Origin: Bacteroidales bacterium
GTDB taxonomy: Bacteria > Bacteroidota > Bacteroidia > Bacteroidales > F082
DNA: 64,000 bases
Direction: 5' to 3'
NCBI GenBank assembly: GCA_028704385.1
Contig: JAQVLA010000016.1
Coordinates: 16,899-80,898 of the forward strand
Shown here: positions 24,601-34,385 of the stretch, piece after piece
Layout of the letters: every line of letters begins with the position of its first letter
Position numbering within the stretch: the first letter of the stretch is position 1
Program-made: the position numbers and the translations under genes
The notes under the pieces: model-generated
Told to the model about the DNA's origin: nothing
The model's database searches: none
What the model saw: the letters and a program-made list of their open reading frames with translations, nothing else

Positions 24601-24756
24601 CGGATGGCCCACATGCAGGCCGGCCCCGGAAGGATAAGGAAACATATCGAGCACATAATATTTGGGTTTGCTGTGGTCGATGGCTGTTTTATAGCTTTTG
24701 TGCTTGCGCCAGTAGTCCTGCCATTTTTTTTCTACCGCGTTAAAATTGTAGTCCAT
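21646..24756 (-). CDS. leuS: Leucyl-tRNA synthetase with an inserted DUF559-like domain
   Basis: A 1036-residue class Ia synthetase, roughly 110 residues longer than usual for the phylum. It has [16 protein letters not shown] with the HIGH-type motif (about residue 50), the editing domain (about 230-430), [26 protein letters not shown] with KMSKS at about 810-814, and the anticodon-binding C-terminus. Between SLVYRV and [10 protein letters not shown] (residues about 639-750, nt 22507-22842) lies an extra domain. It reads [37 protein letters not shown] and [13 protein letters not shown], which fits DUF559, a Vsr-like endonuclease fold. The second acidic residue expected after IIEV is replaced by RR, so the nuclease may be inactive. 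Synthetase motifs are intact. A terminator-like hairpin follows the gene. Confidence 0.93.
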   Translation of the reverse strand: MDYNFNAVEKKWQDYWRKHKSYKTAIDHSKPKYYVLDMFPYPSGAGLHVGHPLGYIASDIFARYKRHKGFNVLHPMGYDAYGLPAEQYAIQTGTHPAITTEKNIARYREQLDKIGFSYDWDREVRTSDPAYYKWTQWTFIQLFNSWYNKQTDKAEPIASLIAAFENQGSQGVEAICTEHNAFSAAQWIAFTEIEQQQLLMHYRLAYLADTMVNWCPALGTVLANDEVSEGLSVRGGHPVERKSMKQWLLRITAYSDRLLKGLDSLEWSDSIKDIQRNWIGKSVGGTLQFHVQASDHQIEVFTTRPDTIFGATFMVLAPEHELVMQLTTPEQKAAVESYIQKTKNRSERERIAEVKKVSGEFTGAYAINPFTAQPIPIWIADYVLMGYGTGAIMAVPAHDSRDFAFARHYSLPIIQVVQQAGETAVDPALWDDSYDAKEGIMINSGFINGLQVKDAILKVVAEAEKQGIGTSKTNYRLRDAIFSRQRYWGEPFPIYYRNGMPYTLNEDQLPLELPAVDAYLPTESGEPPLARAKDWLTPEGYPLETNTMPGFAGSSGYYLRYMDSKNPDEYFSKEANQYWQQVDLYMGGAEHATGHLIYARFWNMFLYDLGLTVKDEPFKKMINQGMIQGRSSLVYRVNAEKMAEYYLWQKLQNKSMGVEFVREFRDGHRKFDFFSPEAKLIIEVRRVRSLEKVVHPYADYAREKGYKILLIPTRDMLLEKENVFNKIAAAIRGEDVPEFEEKPELKAIPVFASKNIEGREHFTDPIHVDISLVHNDILDIDAFKKWQPHLAEAVFLLEEGKYYCGWEVEKMSKSKYNVQNPDELIERYGADTLRMYEMFLGPLEQSKPWDTQGIEGVFRFIRKFWRMFHDEQQLFNISEENATKAELKILHKTIRKVEEDIERFSFNTAVSAFMICTNELADLKCNKRLILEPLVILISPYAPHLAEELWQLLGHSQSVTSQPYPQWDEQYLIENTFTYPVSFNGKKRFELELPLDMDTKTIEAQVLAHEESVKWIAGKPIKKVIIVPKRIINIVT

Positions 24757-24793
24757 GGGTTAATATGCTGATTTGAAGTTTATATGCTAAAAA

Positions 24794-25486
24794 TTATTGA
24801 TCGTGTTCCAATTCATCAAATGAAAGATCCATGAGTGGAAATTTTTCCCAACCGGTATAGTCGAAGTGCCACCATTCGTGCGGATAAACGCTGAAGCCGG
24901 ATTGCTGCATGGTGGTGATGAGGAGTTTACGGTTTTGTATCACCTCATCAGGGAGGTGTGGATAGTCCGGGCCCGCCTTTTCTGTGAAGTCGTCGTAGGC
25001 AGTTGGCATTGGGAGTTCCTTTCCTGTCTGGAGATCCACCAGGGTGATGTCAACAGCAGCGCCTCTGTTGTGACGCGAGCCATGCCAGGGAGCTGCCACG
25101 AAATTGGTGTCCGGATACACCTCGTAAAAGCGAAGGGTTGCAGCATAAGGGCGGTAAGCATCGAATATTTTGATGGTGAGTCCTTTGCTTTTGAATGCAT
25201 TTTGTGCTTTTGCGAGGGCTTCGGCCACGGGTTTGCGAGCCCAGGCAGCAGCTTGGGGGTAGATGATTTCGCCGGCGAAGTTGTTGTGTGTGGCATAGCG
25301 GATGTCGAGAATGATGCCGGAAATTGCCGTTTCGAGGTTTATCATCTGCATATCAGGATCTTTATTCACACTACTGTGATAGCTGTTTTGATCGCTGATC
25401 AGCGGCAGCTTGTAGGGATTGCTGCTTTGCGACTGGGCGAGCAGAAAACCTGGCAGGAGGAAGAAGAAAAGCAGGATATTTCTCAT
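24794..25486 (-). CDS. D-alanyl-D-alanine dipeptidase (VanX-like, M15D)
   Basis: About 230 residues from the ATG at 25486; the frame is open to 25636, but that extension is encoded by GTCGAAAG-type repeats. The N-terminus (MRNILLFFFLLPGFLLAQ) is a signal peptide, so the enzyme is exported to the periplasm. The M15 zinc-site motifs are present: GSRHNRGAAVDITL (His and Asp ligands) and EWWHFDY (catalytic Glu and third ligand His). IFDAYRPYAA carries the family arginine. It cleaves D-Ala-D-Ala and probably serves peptidoglycan recycling; nothing nearby points to vancomycin resistance. Confidence 0.9.
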   Translation of the reverse strand: MRNILLFFFLLPGFLLAQSQSSNPYKLPLISDQNSYHSSVNKDPDMQMINLETAISGIILDIRYATHNNFAGEIIYPQAAAWARKPVAEALAKAQNAFKSKGLTIKIFDAYRPYAATLRFYEVYPDTNFVAAPWHGSRHNRGAAVDITLVDLQTGKELPMPTAYDDFTEKAGPDYPHLPDEVIQNRKLLITTMQQSGFSVYPHEWWHFDYTGWEKFPLMDLSFDELEHDQ

Positions 25487-25645
25487 TGTGATAGGCTTAC
25501 TGAGTTCAGGCTGCGAAGTTAGGAAAATTAGTGTGAAGGTCGGCATCTCGACTACGCTCGATGACCTTTGGTCGAAGGTCGGAAAGTCTGAAGGTCGGAA
25601 AGTCGAAAGTCTGAAAGTCCAATCGCCAAAAGCCAACAGCTGTCC

Positions 25646-27184
25646 TTACCAGTTGACTTCGATGATTTGGAAGTTTTTGGCCTGGTAGGCTTCGATGACT
25701 GTTTTTCGGGCTGTTTGTGCTTCTTCGAGGGTGTGATAGCCGTTGGTAATGATATTTCCCTGGTCAATCATACCCCAACTGGGATAGGTTTGTCGGATGA
25801 GCGGGTTGAAGATGTTTTCCATTTCGTAGGCTGCCTTGGGTTTTTTGATGGGACTTATGAAGGTGAAATATTCTTTTGTTCCTGTTTCTAAAAGATCGCT
25901 GTAGGTGGAGGAATAAACGAAATAGTAAATAGGCCTGCGTCTTTCGGGCACAACAGTTTGGTTGTTCCATATGTCTTCGGCAGGTTCTTCGGCATCTGCT
26001 TGTGCTGTGGTCTGAGTGGCTTGTTGCCTGCCATTGTTCCGGTAGATACGGGTATGGAAGCTGAAGTCGGCAGCCATGCCAGAGATCAGGATGTCGAGGT
26101 CGCCATCCAGATCGAAGTCGCCCCATTCGCCATCGCTCATGTAAAGTGGTATAAGGTTGGCTTCAATATCTGTGAATCCTTGCCGCCGATCGTTACGATA
26201 AACTTTAGATACAGCACCCATTGCTGTTTCTCCGCTGATGAGCAGGTCCATATCTCCATCGGCATCCATGTCGGCCCAGTGTGCAAAGCCTGAACGTATA
26301 GCGACAAAAGGCGTTTGAACCGGACTGAATCCCTTATCACGGTCGTTGCGGTAAAGTCTGGTCACGAGCTTTCCATTATCCATTTCGCCCATAATCAACA
26401 CATCCTGATCACCATCGTTATCTACATCAGCACACGCTATTGCACTGTTTTTTACAGGGATAAAACCTGCTTCTTCGCGGATGAAGCCTTCAGAGGTATT
26501 GCGATAAAGCAGGCTGGCAGCCCTGCCGTTTTCATTTATTCCACTTAAAATCAGATCAGGGCGGCCATCAAGGTTGAAATCAATCCAGCAGGCATCACCC
26601 CGATGGAGGGCAGTGATTCCTGTTTGTATGAGTTTAAATCCACTGCTTCTGTCGTTTTGGTAGAGCAGGGTTCGCGGGCCATTGATGCCTTCGCCTGTGA
26701 TCAGTATGTCGGTGTCGCCATCGCCATCATAGTCGGCGAGGGAAACGGCACCATCGCGCAGGCCTTCGAAGTTTTGACCAGAAGGTGTAAAGCCACCAGA
26801 AGTGTTTCCGTTAAATATTTTAGCCATGCGTCTGCCGTCGGATAGTTCGCCCATCACAAAGAGGTCGCTGATGCCATCGAGGTTGAAGTCGGCCTGATCG
26901 AAATCGCCCCGATAGAAAGCCGGAATGTTGTGGTTTATTGCTGTAAAGTTGTTATTTCGCAGATTGCGGTAGATAAGGCTTTGCAGGTTGCTGTGATCAT
27001 TATTGAAGAATTCGCCAGCGACAAACACATCGAGATCACCATCACGGTCGGGATCGATCCATCCGCTGCTGCTTTCGGCTACTCCGGTGAGTCCTGCACG
27101 GATATCGGTAAAGGTCTGTGCCTTGAGTATTGTGCCTCCAAGCAGAAGGGATATGGTGATTGTGATGAAAATACGCATAACCAT
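25646..27184 (-). CDS. Secreted FG-GAP/VCBS repeat protein with C-terminal SPOR-like domain
   Basis: About 512 residues; ATG at 27184 or 27178 gives a signal peptide (MRIFITITISLLLGGTILKAQ). Residues about 30-400 hold repeated FG-GAP units with calcium-binding D-x-D-x-D-x-D loops (SLADYDGDGDTDILITGEG, CADVDNDGDQDVLIMGEM, WADMDADGDMDLLISGE, DFDLDGDLDILISG), probably a beta-propeller. The last part (MIDQGNIITNGYHTLEEAQTARKTVIEAYQ, NFQIIEVNW) resembles a SPOR-type or SPOR-derived domain. It is likely an outer-membrane or periplasmic protein of unknown function. The repeats are similar to one another but not identical, so the gene is not obviously unstable. Confidence 0.8.
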   Translation of the reverse strand: MVMRIFITITISLLLGGTILKAQTFTDIRAGLTGVAESSSGWIDPDRDGDLDVFVAGEFFNNDHSNLQSLIYRNLRNNNFTAINHNIPAFYRGDFDQADFNLDGISDLFVMGELSDGRRMAKIFNGNTSGGFTPSGQNFEGLRDGAVSLADYDGDGDTDILITGEGINGPRTLLYQNDRSSGFKLIQTGITALHRGDACWIDFNLDGRPDLILSGINENGRAASLLYRNTSEGFIREEAGFIPVKNSAIACADVDNDGDQDVLIMGEMDNGKLVTRLYRNDRDKGFSPVQTPFVAIRSGFAHWADMDADGDMDLLISGETAMGAVSKVYRNDRRQGFTDIEANLIPLYMSDGEWGDFDLDGDLDILISGMAADFSFHTRIYRNNGRQQATQTTAQADAEEPAEDIWNNQTVVPERRRPIYYFVYSSTYSDLLETGTKEYFTFISPIKKPKAAYEMENIFNPLIRQTYPSWGMIDQGNIITNGYHTLEEAQTARKTVIEAYQAKNFQIIEVNW

Positions 27185-27334
27185 TTTTTTGGTTTGACCT
27201 GATGGTTTTATAGGCAGCCCGAGCTGATGTGCAATATTAGACAGATTGGCGTGGATATGCAAGAAAAGTTGTCGTAGTCACAACATACACCGAGCTACAC
27301 CGAGTTAACGGGTTAATGGGGTTTGTGCATTTTG

Positions 27335-30300
27335 TTATTCTTTGATATTGAGCCTTAATCCTTTGGTGTTGCTGCCAAATTCAGGGGCGTAGTAAGATTG
27401 TATTTCTGCAAAGCCTCCGCTGAAATGGCCTGCTTGTTCAACTTTAAGTTCGAGCTGTAGCTGGAATCTGCCTTTTGGCAGCTTGTCAATAAAGAAGTCA
27501 GTTCCGGAATCATCGTGGCTTTGGTAGTAGCTCAGTCCATCGCGGTATTGGTAACCCGACAATTGTGTTAATGGTTCTGCTGCTGCTGCACGATGATGGC
27601 GCAATTGCACATACTCCATCTCACGATCGGATTGAATCCGGATCTGCACTAGAAGTTTATCTCCAACGCTCAAACCTTCGTTTAAGTAAGGAATAAATTG
27701 TTGCTTCCCGTTTATGATCCGCTTCACAAAAATCTGCTGCGTCACTCTGAGTGGGTTATCTGTAGCGTCAATCTGATCGGCATCCTGAACGAATCCATGG
27801 AACAATGCTCCCCACAAAAACTGATCGTTTGGATTGATGATTTTAATACGCAAACTGTCGTTCAAAAAATGATACTCGTGCAAACTGAGTTTAAAAAATC
27901 CGGTGCCACTTTCCTGTTGTGGCAGCTTCACTGCTTTATCGTTGATAAAAATTTCAGGTGGCTGTGTAGCAGCTAACCAGTTTGTTCCGGGAATCAGCAG
28001 GGCGTAAATAGCTTCGGCAGTTGAACGGTTGTTGTTCCAACTGTTTGTGCGCTTGTGCGACAGCAGCCACTGGCGCATCTGATCAATTATGGTATCATCT
28101 GCGGCCAAGGCCTTATAAGCAGCAATAATTATGCTTTGATCTTCAATATTTTGAGCATTGATGCGTGCATAAGGATTATTGATCCAGTATCTGCCTAATT
28201 CCGGATTATATAAAGATCTTTCGCTCAGCGATTTAAGTATGTCTGTTGCAACTTGTTTACGACCGTTGCGATGCAGCACCAAAATGGCAATAGCCTGATT
28301 GCCAGCACTTAATTTGAGCCAGTCTTTCTCAATATGACCAAGGAAGAATCGAGCCGCATCATCCTGATCTCCTTCGGGAGCTACGATCCAGTTGAAGCTA
28401 AGCGCATACAGATCATTAAGATGGGTGCTGCTCAACGTATATTCTTCCAAACGCTTTTTCTCGCGTATCTTAACATAATCTTTTGTCATTTCACCAGCGA
28501 TAAAAGCGTGGGCTTTACGACTCATCTGGCTGATCTGGCGTTGTGATTTTGCATCAAGGCGACTTTCGTTGATTCCCAACATTTCAAGCTTGCCAAACCC
28601 CTCGAGCAGGGTGCGCGTGATGAAACGGCTTTCGTGCATGCCTTCGAACCAGGGCCAGGCACCGTTGGGCAGTTGCAGTTGTTGCAGCTTATCGAGGCTG
28701 TTGTTCACTTCGTAAGTAAGCCGGTTGAGGTTGAAGAGTTCGATGAGCTGTGCTTTTTGAGCTGCATCTGCTTCGGCAGCGGATAACCAGGGTGTTTGGT
28801 TGATGGCCAGAGATTTGAGTTCCGGATTCTTTTCAAGTTGTGCCCATAAGGTCTCCGGATTTTCAGTCTGCCAGCGTTGAATCGTTGCCTTCAATTGCGG
28901 AATTTCGTCAGCTAAATATCCAGCTAACAGATTGGTATATAAACGATAAAACTCCTGATCGGCATTTCTGGATTTAGATTCTGCCAGATAGGGCAAGGAC
29001 TGTATGGCAAACCAAATGGGATTGGGTGTAACTTGCAATTGCAATTGAGTGGTTTTGAAATCGTTGATCGGTTTTGCCATGGCGAATGACTTTTGAGTAT
29101 TTCCTTCAACGGTGATGGCCAGCCGATTGGTGATGATTTTTTTGCGTGTAAGCACAGGCACCAGCTTTTGTTCGGCATCGGTATAAGTGCCTGCTGTGGC
29201 ACTGAATTTAAGAGCCAGTAATCCGGGCAAGGTATTCAGCCTGAGCCGCCAACTGAGCATGATGCTTTGTCCGGGTTGAAGTTTGACAATTGGTTTTCTG
29301 TCGGTATCAGCAAGCAGATCAAGTGATTGCAGACTGGTGGCATCCATCACCTCGAGCCTGGCAATGCCTGTAACCACTTCATCACCTGTATTCACAATAC
29401 GTGCTGTGATGCGGGCACTATCGCCTTCGTAATAAAAACGTGGCGTATTTCCCATGATCATCAGGGGTTTGCTGCTTTTGAATTCTTTTGTCAACAAGCC
29501 AGTATTCAGGTTTTTGTCGTGTGCCAACAGCATCAGTTTCCATCGGGTGAGGGCATCGGGTGTTGTAAATTCCAGGCGGGCGATTCCTTCCTCATCGCTT
29601 ATCAGCTGTGGATAGAAGAAGGCCGTTTCGCTGAAGTTGGTGCGCAGGGGAGGGGGCGTTGTTTGCTGTGCATTTGGTGATTCGTTTTTTGGCGGGACTT
29701 CATCTGAAGTACTTAATTGTTCAGTTATAGGTAAAAGGTTTTCCTGTTCACCTAGCACCATATCAAAAACTTCTCCTTGTTGATGGACCTGTCTTAGCTT
29801 AAACCTATCATCAAAATAGCCTCTCAAGCCAAAATAGTTAATTTCGGGCAGTGACACAGGAGTTGGATAATCAAAATGAGGATGTGAAGGGTTGAGGTAG
29901 CTGCTTCCGGTGCGGAAAAAGCCACGATCAACAGACCAGCTTCTGGCGTTTGGCAAGTTGGGCAGCAGATTGAAATTCCAATGGTGAGGCATGATTTGAT
30001 CAAGAGAGGCATCGTACATAGCGGCTAAAAGTTCGGCCTGAATTCCCTTTTTCTTTGCATTGCGGATGATGAGTTCCCAGCTTTCTTTTGCACCGGGGCT
30101 CAACTGGTCGCGAAGCGTGAGTAGCTCAATTTCCAGTTTGCGGTTATCGAAAGGCACTTCAAGGGATTGATTTTCGGTGAACACCCTTCCATAGCGTACC
30201 ATCACTGCCTGGAAGTTCAGCTTGCCACGATCAGCTTCCTGTACGGTGTAGGAAATTTGTTGTTGCTTGCGATCCAGTTTGAGCCACTGACTGAAGCGGA

Positions 30301-33300
30301 TTGTATCACCAGCATAAATTTCGACCAATATGCGTGAATCCGGCGCGTCAGTTCCAAAAGTAAAATGAATTAGCTCGCCGGGCTGTGCTTTTGGGGTGCT
30401 CAGTGAGGTTACAAATAATTGTCCGGGTAATGCATTATTGGAATTAGCCTTAAACAAGCTGAAAAGGGTTTCATTTTCAACAGTTTCGCTAAAATGATCT
30501 TTGGCTTCCATCACCAGAAAATACTCCCCTGTTGCCCAGTTTTTTGCCACTTCCGGAAATAGATTGGTATCACCCTTTACCTGAATGCTATCCGCATAAA
30601 CAAGGGTTTTGAAACGTTCATCAGGACTTTTTGGGTAAAAATTCCAGCGGGGGAATAACATTTTCAGGCTATCCTCAGTTAAAAGCCGGCGATCGTTGAG
30701 AGCCATTAAAATGTCGGGTTCGAAACCAGCTTCTTGCTCAAGTTTGTAAAATTTCCTGACAACCAGGGCTTCGGCAGCTTCATTTTGCAGGTTTCGTGCC
30801 TGAAGCTGATAGGTATTAAGTTTTTGCTGGTCGGCAAGGATATTTAGGTTTGTCTGCAGCTGAAGTGCCTGATAAGAAGCCGGGAGCATCAAAGAGGCTG
30901 ACTGCATTTCGCCTTGCTTGTCGATGATTTCGGCGGTGATGATAAAATGGAAAAATGGCTGCTGCCGAGCTTTTGTTCCTGGCGTTGGAGTAAGCTCAAC
31001 CGGAATAGTAAATTTTCCTTCACTATCAGTGATTGTATTTCCCGACCCGATGATTGTAGATTGCTCCATTATAGGCGGAATGCCCCACCAATGGCGCAGA
31101 ACGGGATAGAAAAGCCGTCGTTCGATGGTGTAGCGGGCTGTAACGCTATCCAGCGGGAATCCGGCAAAGGCGCGGGCTTCAGCCTGAAGCCTGAGGTTTT
31201 CGCCCAGCTTATATTGTGTATCAGGATTTTCAATTTTAACTTCAAACTCAGGGCGTTTGTAGGCTTCCACATTAAAGCTTGTTGAGCCATGCCGGCTGCG
31301 CAGGGTATAGCGACCATTGAGCCCTTGCTGAGGCAAAACAAAGCGGCCTTCAAAACTACCGTAGTCGTTGGTAGCAAGTGATAAGGTGCTTATCAGCTGA
31401 TTGTTTGCGTCGCGCAATTCTACATCACTTTTTACTGAGGTTGGGATCGCATAATCGCCTGAAGTTTTTTCGAGGGTAATGCCTTTGAAGTAAACTGTTT
31501 GGCCCGGCCTGTAAATAGCTCTGTCAGTAAAAAACCAGGTTTTGGTAAGTTGTCGTTCAGGTCGTTTGGTGTAAAGGTCGAAATAATTGTTGCTGTAAAG
31601 CTTATCATCTTTATAGCTCAGTTCAACATAAAAGCTTTGATTCTTGGGCAGTCCGGAATGCTGATCAACGGTAAATCGCCCATTTTTGTCCGTATAGGCG
31701 GTATGGAAGTTTTCGATGCGGTATGCTCTTTTATTGTAGTCGTAAGTGCGAATCATCAGCCGTGCTTCGGCATTTTTGATAGCTTCACCGGTTTCGCGAT
31801 CGAGCACATAAAAAACATTATTTTCCGGATTTTGGCGTTCAATAAAACTCAGGCGGCTCACCTGAAAATCAGCATACACAGTGCTTTCGCTTTCAAAATC
31901 AGGGGTGTGCGATGCCAAAACAACATATAATCCTTTTGTGAGGGCAGGCAGGCTGATGATTGACTGATGTTGGTCGTAATCCTGTTCGAAGGGTATGCTG
32001 CGCGACTGCTGCGATATCACTGGCTTTAGGTTAAGCCTTGTAATCTGAGCTTTAAACTCGTTTTCCTGACGTATTTTTGCCAGTTCATCAGAAGCGATTC
32101 GGATGATTTTCAGGTAAAGCTTTTCTATGTTTTTATACTGAAGTTGTCCCGGTATCGGCTGGTCAGGAAGTGCCACACCATCAAGGTTTAGCAAAAGGTG
32201 CCTGGTGAGAATAGCGTTTTTGATGCTTTTGCAACGCACACTTCCACTACTTTCAGGAAAATTTGTGATTGCTTGTTCGCACAATTTCAGTGCTTTGGCC
32301 TTGTTGCCTTTGAAGGCAGAATCCGGATTGTTGTTTTGTTGATCTATTAATAGCTGTGCCAGCGAGGCAAAGGCTTCGGTTGATTCGGGTTTGCCGTCGA
32401 GGAATTTGATAATTGATTGAAGTGCCTGCTGATACAAATCGGCAGCCTCCAAGGTGGAGTCGGTAAGTTCGTAAACCAATTGTAATCTTTGCAGATCGTT
32501 GTGCACATAGGCAGTTAAATGTTTGCGGCTGAGGTTGTTGCGTAACAGGGGCTGCATCAACCGGAGGGCTTTTACTGACGGGTTATCGCTTTTGGGCAGC
32601 TTTGCCAGGGCAAAATCAGGAGCCGGAAGCCAGCCAATCTGATCAGTTTGTTCGGGTGCGGGTTGAGGTGGGTTAAGGCCGGCATCAGCATTAAGGTAAA
32701 AGCTGAGTGCTCGTTGTGTAAGTAAATCAAACAGGGTAGGAATTCGGTCGATGGACTCTGACTCAGTATTGCTGAGGATGATTTTGTAATTTGCCAGTGG
32801 AATGGTATCAAAGGCATTGAAGGGAGGCAACGAAGCCAGATAATGATATTGGATGGTATCGCGCAGTTGACTGAGGGTCCAGCGTTCAGGCTCCTCCGTA
32901 TTTTCGCCGGGCAGATCAGGTCGCTCCAGTAAAATATAGCGGTTTTGTTGGTAATAACGCTTGTATTGCTCGGCGATGATACTGTGCAAGAGGACTTTCG
33001 ATGGCTTGCTAAGCTGAGACAAAAACTCCTTGGCAAAATTTATGGAAGTGGTTGTGGGAGCTTCGGTTGTATGCTCAAACACCTTGAACTGATAGATAAT
33101 TGTCTTGAGAAGTTGCGGCTCATTTAGTTGGTTTATTGCCTGTTGCCGTATTTGCTCAATCGTTTGAGCAGCGGTCTTGGGCAGTCCTTTTTCGAAGTTT
33201 TCCTCGACAGATTTCCAGGCTTTATCGTAATCATATTGCTGAGGAGCGCTAAAACTTTGCTGGGTAAAAGCTATAAGGATAATTGTTATCAGGTAGCTGA

Positions 33301-33322
33301 GAAGGACGAAACGCGATTTCAT
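27335..33322 (-). CDS. Bacterial alpha-2-macroglobulin family protein without a thioester cysteine
   Basis: A 1995-residue exported protein (signal peptide MKSRFVLLSYLITIILIAFTQ). An N-terminal helical region (about 30-400) is followed by MG domains including MG2 (RAIYRPGQTVYFKG at about 599). The A2M signature is TTPDALTRWKLMLLAHDKN at about 1255, followed by an alpha-alpha toroid domain (LPNGAWPWFEGMHESRFIT). The toroid normally opens with a CxEQ thioester; here the equivalent is NADQ (N at about 1452), so no thioester can form. Bacterial A2Ms are thought to trap proteases in the periplasm. Relatives in the phylum usually have a conserved Cys here, as far as I recall. It stands alone, with no PBP1C partner nearby. 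Confidence 0.9.
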   Translation of the reverse strand: MKSRFVLLSYLITIILIAFTQQSFSAPQQYDYDKAWKSVEENFEKGLPKTAAQTIEQIRQQAINQLNEPQLLKTIIYQFKVFEHTTEAPTTTSINFAKEFLSQLSKPSKVLLHSIIAEQYKRYYQQNRYILLERPDLPGENTEEPERWTLSQLRDTIQYHYLASLPPFNAFDTIPLANYKIILSNTESESIDRIPTLFDLLTQRALSFYLNADAGLNPPQPAPEQTDQIGWLPAPDFALAKLPKSDNPSVKALRLMQPLLRNNLSRKHLTAYVHNDLQRLQLVYELTDSTLEAADLYQQALQSIIKFLDGKPESTEAFASLAQLLIDQQNNNPDSAFKGNKAKALKLCEQAITNFPESSGSVRCKSIKNAILTRHLLLNLDGVALPDQPIPGQLQYKNIEKLYLKIIRIASDELAKIRQENEFKAQITRLNLKPVISQQSRSIPFEQDYDQHQSIISLPALTKGLYVVLASHTPDFESESTVYADFQVSRLSFIERQNPENNVFYVLDRETGEAIKNAEARLMIRTYDYNKRAYRIENFHTAYTDKNGRFTVDQHSGLPKNQSFYVELSYKDDKLYSNNYFDLYTKRPERQLTKTWFFTDRAIYRPGQTVYFKGITLEKTSGDYAIPTSVKSDVELRDANNQLISTLSLATNDYGSFEGRFVLPQQGLNGRYTLRSRHGSTSFNVEAYKRPEFEVKIENPDTQYKLGENLRLQAEARAFAGFPLDSVTARYTIERRLFYPVLRHWWGIPPIMEQSTIIGSGNTITDSEGKFTIPVELTPTPGTKARQQPFFHFIITAEIIDKQGEMQSASLMLPASYQALQLQTNLNILADQQKLNTYQLQARNLQNEAAEALVVRKFYKLEQEAGFEPDILMALNDRRLLTEDSLKMLFPRWNFYPKSPDERFKTLVYADSIQVKGDTNLFPEVAKNWATGEYFLVMEAKDHFSETVENETLFSLFKANSNNALPGQLFVTSLSTPKAQPGELIHFTFGTDAPDSRILVEIYAGDTIRFSQWLKLDRKQQQISYTVQEADRGKLNFQAVMVRYGRVFTENQSLEVPFDNRKLEIELLTLRDQLSPGAKESWELIIRNAKKKGIQAELLAAMYDASLDQIMPHHWNFNLLPNLPNARSWSVDRGFFRTGSSYLNPSHPHFDYPTPVSLPEINYFGLRGYFDDRFKLRQVHQQGEVFDMVLGEQENLLPITEQLSTSDEVPPKNESPNAQQTTPPPLRTNFSETAFFYPQLISDEEGIARLEFTTPDALTRWKLMLLAHDKNLNTGLLTKEFKSSKPLMIMGNTPRFYYEGDSARITARIVNTGDEVVTGIARLEVMDATSLQSLDLLADTDRKPIVKLQPGQSIMLSWRLRLNTLPGLLALKFSATAGTYTDAEQKLVPVLTRKKIITNRLAITVEGNTQKSFAMAKPINDFKTTQLQLQVTPNPIWFAIQSLPYLAESKSRNADQEFYRLYTNLLAGYLADEIPQLKATIQRWQTENPETLWAQLEKNPELKSLAINQTPWLSAAEADAAQKAQLIELFNLNRLTYEVNNSLDKLQQLQLPNGAWPWFEGMHESRFITRTLLEGFGKLEMLGINESRLDAKSQRQISQMSRKAHAFIAGEMTKDYVKIREKKRLEEYTLSSTHLNDLYALSFNWIVAPEGDQDDAARFFLGHIEKDWLKLSAGNQAIAILVLHRNGRKQVATDILKSLSERSLYNPELGRYWINNPYARINAQNIEDQSIIIAAYKALAADDTIIDQMRQWLLSHKRTNSWNNNRSTAEAIYALLIPGTNWLAATQPPEIFINDKAVKLPQQESGTGFFKLSLHEYHFLNDSLRIKIINPNDQFLWGALFHGFVQDADQIDATDNPLRVTQQIFVKRIINGKQQFIPYLNEGLSVGDKLLVQIRIQSDREMEYVQLRHHRAAAAEPLTQLSGYQYRDGLSYYQSHDDSGTDFFIDKLPKGRFQLQLELKVEQAGHFSGGFAEIQSYYAPEFGSNTKGLRLNIKE

Positions 33323-33372
33323 AAGTGTTGATTTGAAATTTCTGCTAAATTAACAAAAAGCAGGCCAGAATG

Positions 33373-33455
33373 GGAAGGTCTGAAGGTCTGAAAGTCGGAA
33401 GGTCTGAAAGTCTGAAAGTCGAAGGTCTGAAAGTCTGAAAGTCTGAAGGTCTGAA
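33373..33455. repeat. GTCTGAA heptamer/octamer array
   Basis: About ten imperfect units of GGTCTGAA/AGTCTGAA/AGTCGAA in tandem, in the non-coding gap between the alpha-2-macroglobulin and MBL-fold genes. Similar words occur at 25555-25620, 13430-13485, 16405-16440 and 17725-17760. Confidence 0.8.
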
Positions 33456-33539
33456 GTTCAGTGCAGCCATAAATTATTAGTTTTAGTAAAATTGTGCTAA
33501 TCGCTAATATTCAGAAGCTGATAGACCTGCAATTACTGC

Positions 33540-34385
33540 TTAGGCAATAAAATCACTTAACAGGCCGCTGTTTTTTACGCGGACGCCTTTTGGGGTATCG
33601 TGAAGTGCACAGGCTTCGTTGTAAAGGTCGTGTTCGAGGAATAAGATGTAATCATTTTCGAGGGCTTCGGCATAGAAGCGTTCTTTGTCGTGGAGTGTTT
33701 CGAGGGGTTTGGTATCGTAGGCCATGATCCAGGGCATGGGAATGTGAGCTGCCGAGGGCATTAGGTCGGCCATAAAGACAACTGTTTTGCCGTTGTATTG
33801 GATATGTGGAATTACCTGGCCTTCGGTGTGTCCGTTATACAGTTTAAAGGTGATGTTGGGGATGTATTCACCTTCTTCTTCAATCAGTTTGAGCCGGCCG
33901 CTTTCCTGGATGGGGAGAATATTTTCCTTGAGATAGGAAGCTTCTTCGCGGCGGTTGGGGTTGGTAGCCCAGTCGAACTGCTGACGGCTGGTCCAGTAGG
34001 TAGCATTGGGGAAAGCCAGCTCAAAGCCGGTTTTGTCGGCATTCCAGTTTACGCTACCTCCGCAATGGTCGAAATGCATGTGGGTGATCACCATATCGGT
34101 GATGTCTTCCGGGGTGTATCCGGCAGCTTTGAGCGAATTTTCGAGTGTGGCATCACCATTGAGGTGGTAGTGTTTGAGCCATTTTTCGTCTTGTTTGTTG
34201 CCGATGCCGTTATCGATCAGGATGCGGCGGTCGCCATCAACCACCAGCAGGCATCGCATGGCCCAGTTGCAGAGGTTGTTTTCGTCGCAGGGATAAACTT
34301 TTTGCCAGAGTACTTTGGGCACTACACCAAACATGGCACCGCCGTCGAGTTTGAGGTTTCCGGTTTCGATAGGAATGAGTTGCAT
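33540..34385 (-). CDS. MBL-fold metallo-hydrolase
   Basis: A 281-residue protein of the metallo-beta-lactamase superfamily. The metal site is THMHFDHCGGSV (HxHxDH, about residue 116), with further ligands in YNGHTEGQVIPHI and FMADLMPSAAHIP. IDNGIGNKQDEKW near residue 57 and the general layout resemble AttM/AHL-lactonase and related hydrolases. The true substrate is unknown. It begins MQLIPIETGNLKLDGGAMFGVVPK, as in a group widespread in Bacteroidota. It is monocistronic on the minus strand between repeat-bearing gaps. Confidence 0.87.
   Translation of the reverse strand: MQLIPIETGNLKLDGGAMFGVVPKVLWQKVYPCDENNLCNWAMRCLLVVDGDRRILIDNGIGNKQDEKWLKHYHLNGDATLENSLKAAGYTPEDITDMVITHMHFDHCGGSVNWNADKTGFELAFPNATYWTSRQQFDWATNPNRREEASYLKENILPIQESGRLKLIEEEGEYIPNITFKLYNGHTEGQVIPHIQYNGKTVVFMADLMPSAAHIPMPWIMAYDTKPLETLHDKERFYAEALENDYILFLEHDLYNEACALHDTPKGVRVKNSGLLSDFIA

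Noticed and set aside
24794..25486. Vancomycin resistance gene vanX
   Set aside because: The enzyme has a signal peptide and no vanH/vanA neighbours; periplasmic VanX-like dipeptidases are common in Gram-negative bacteria.
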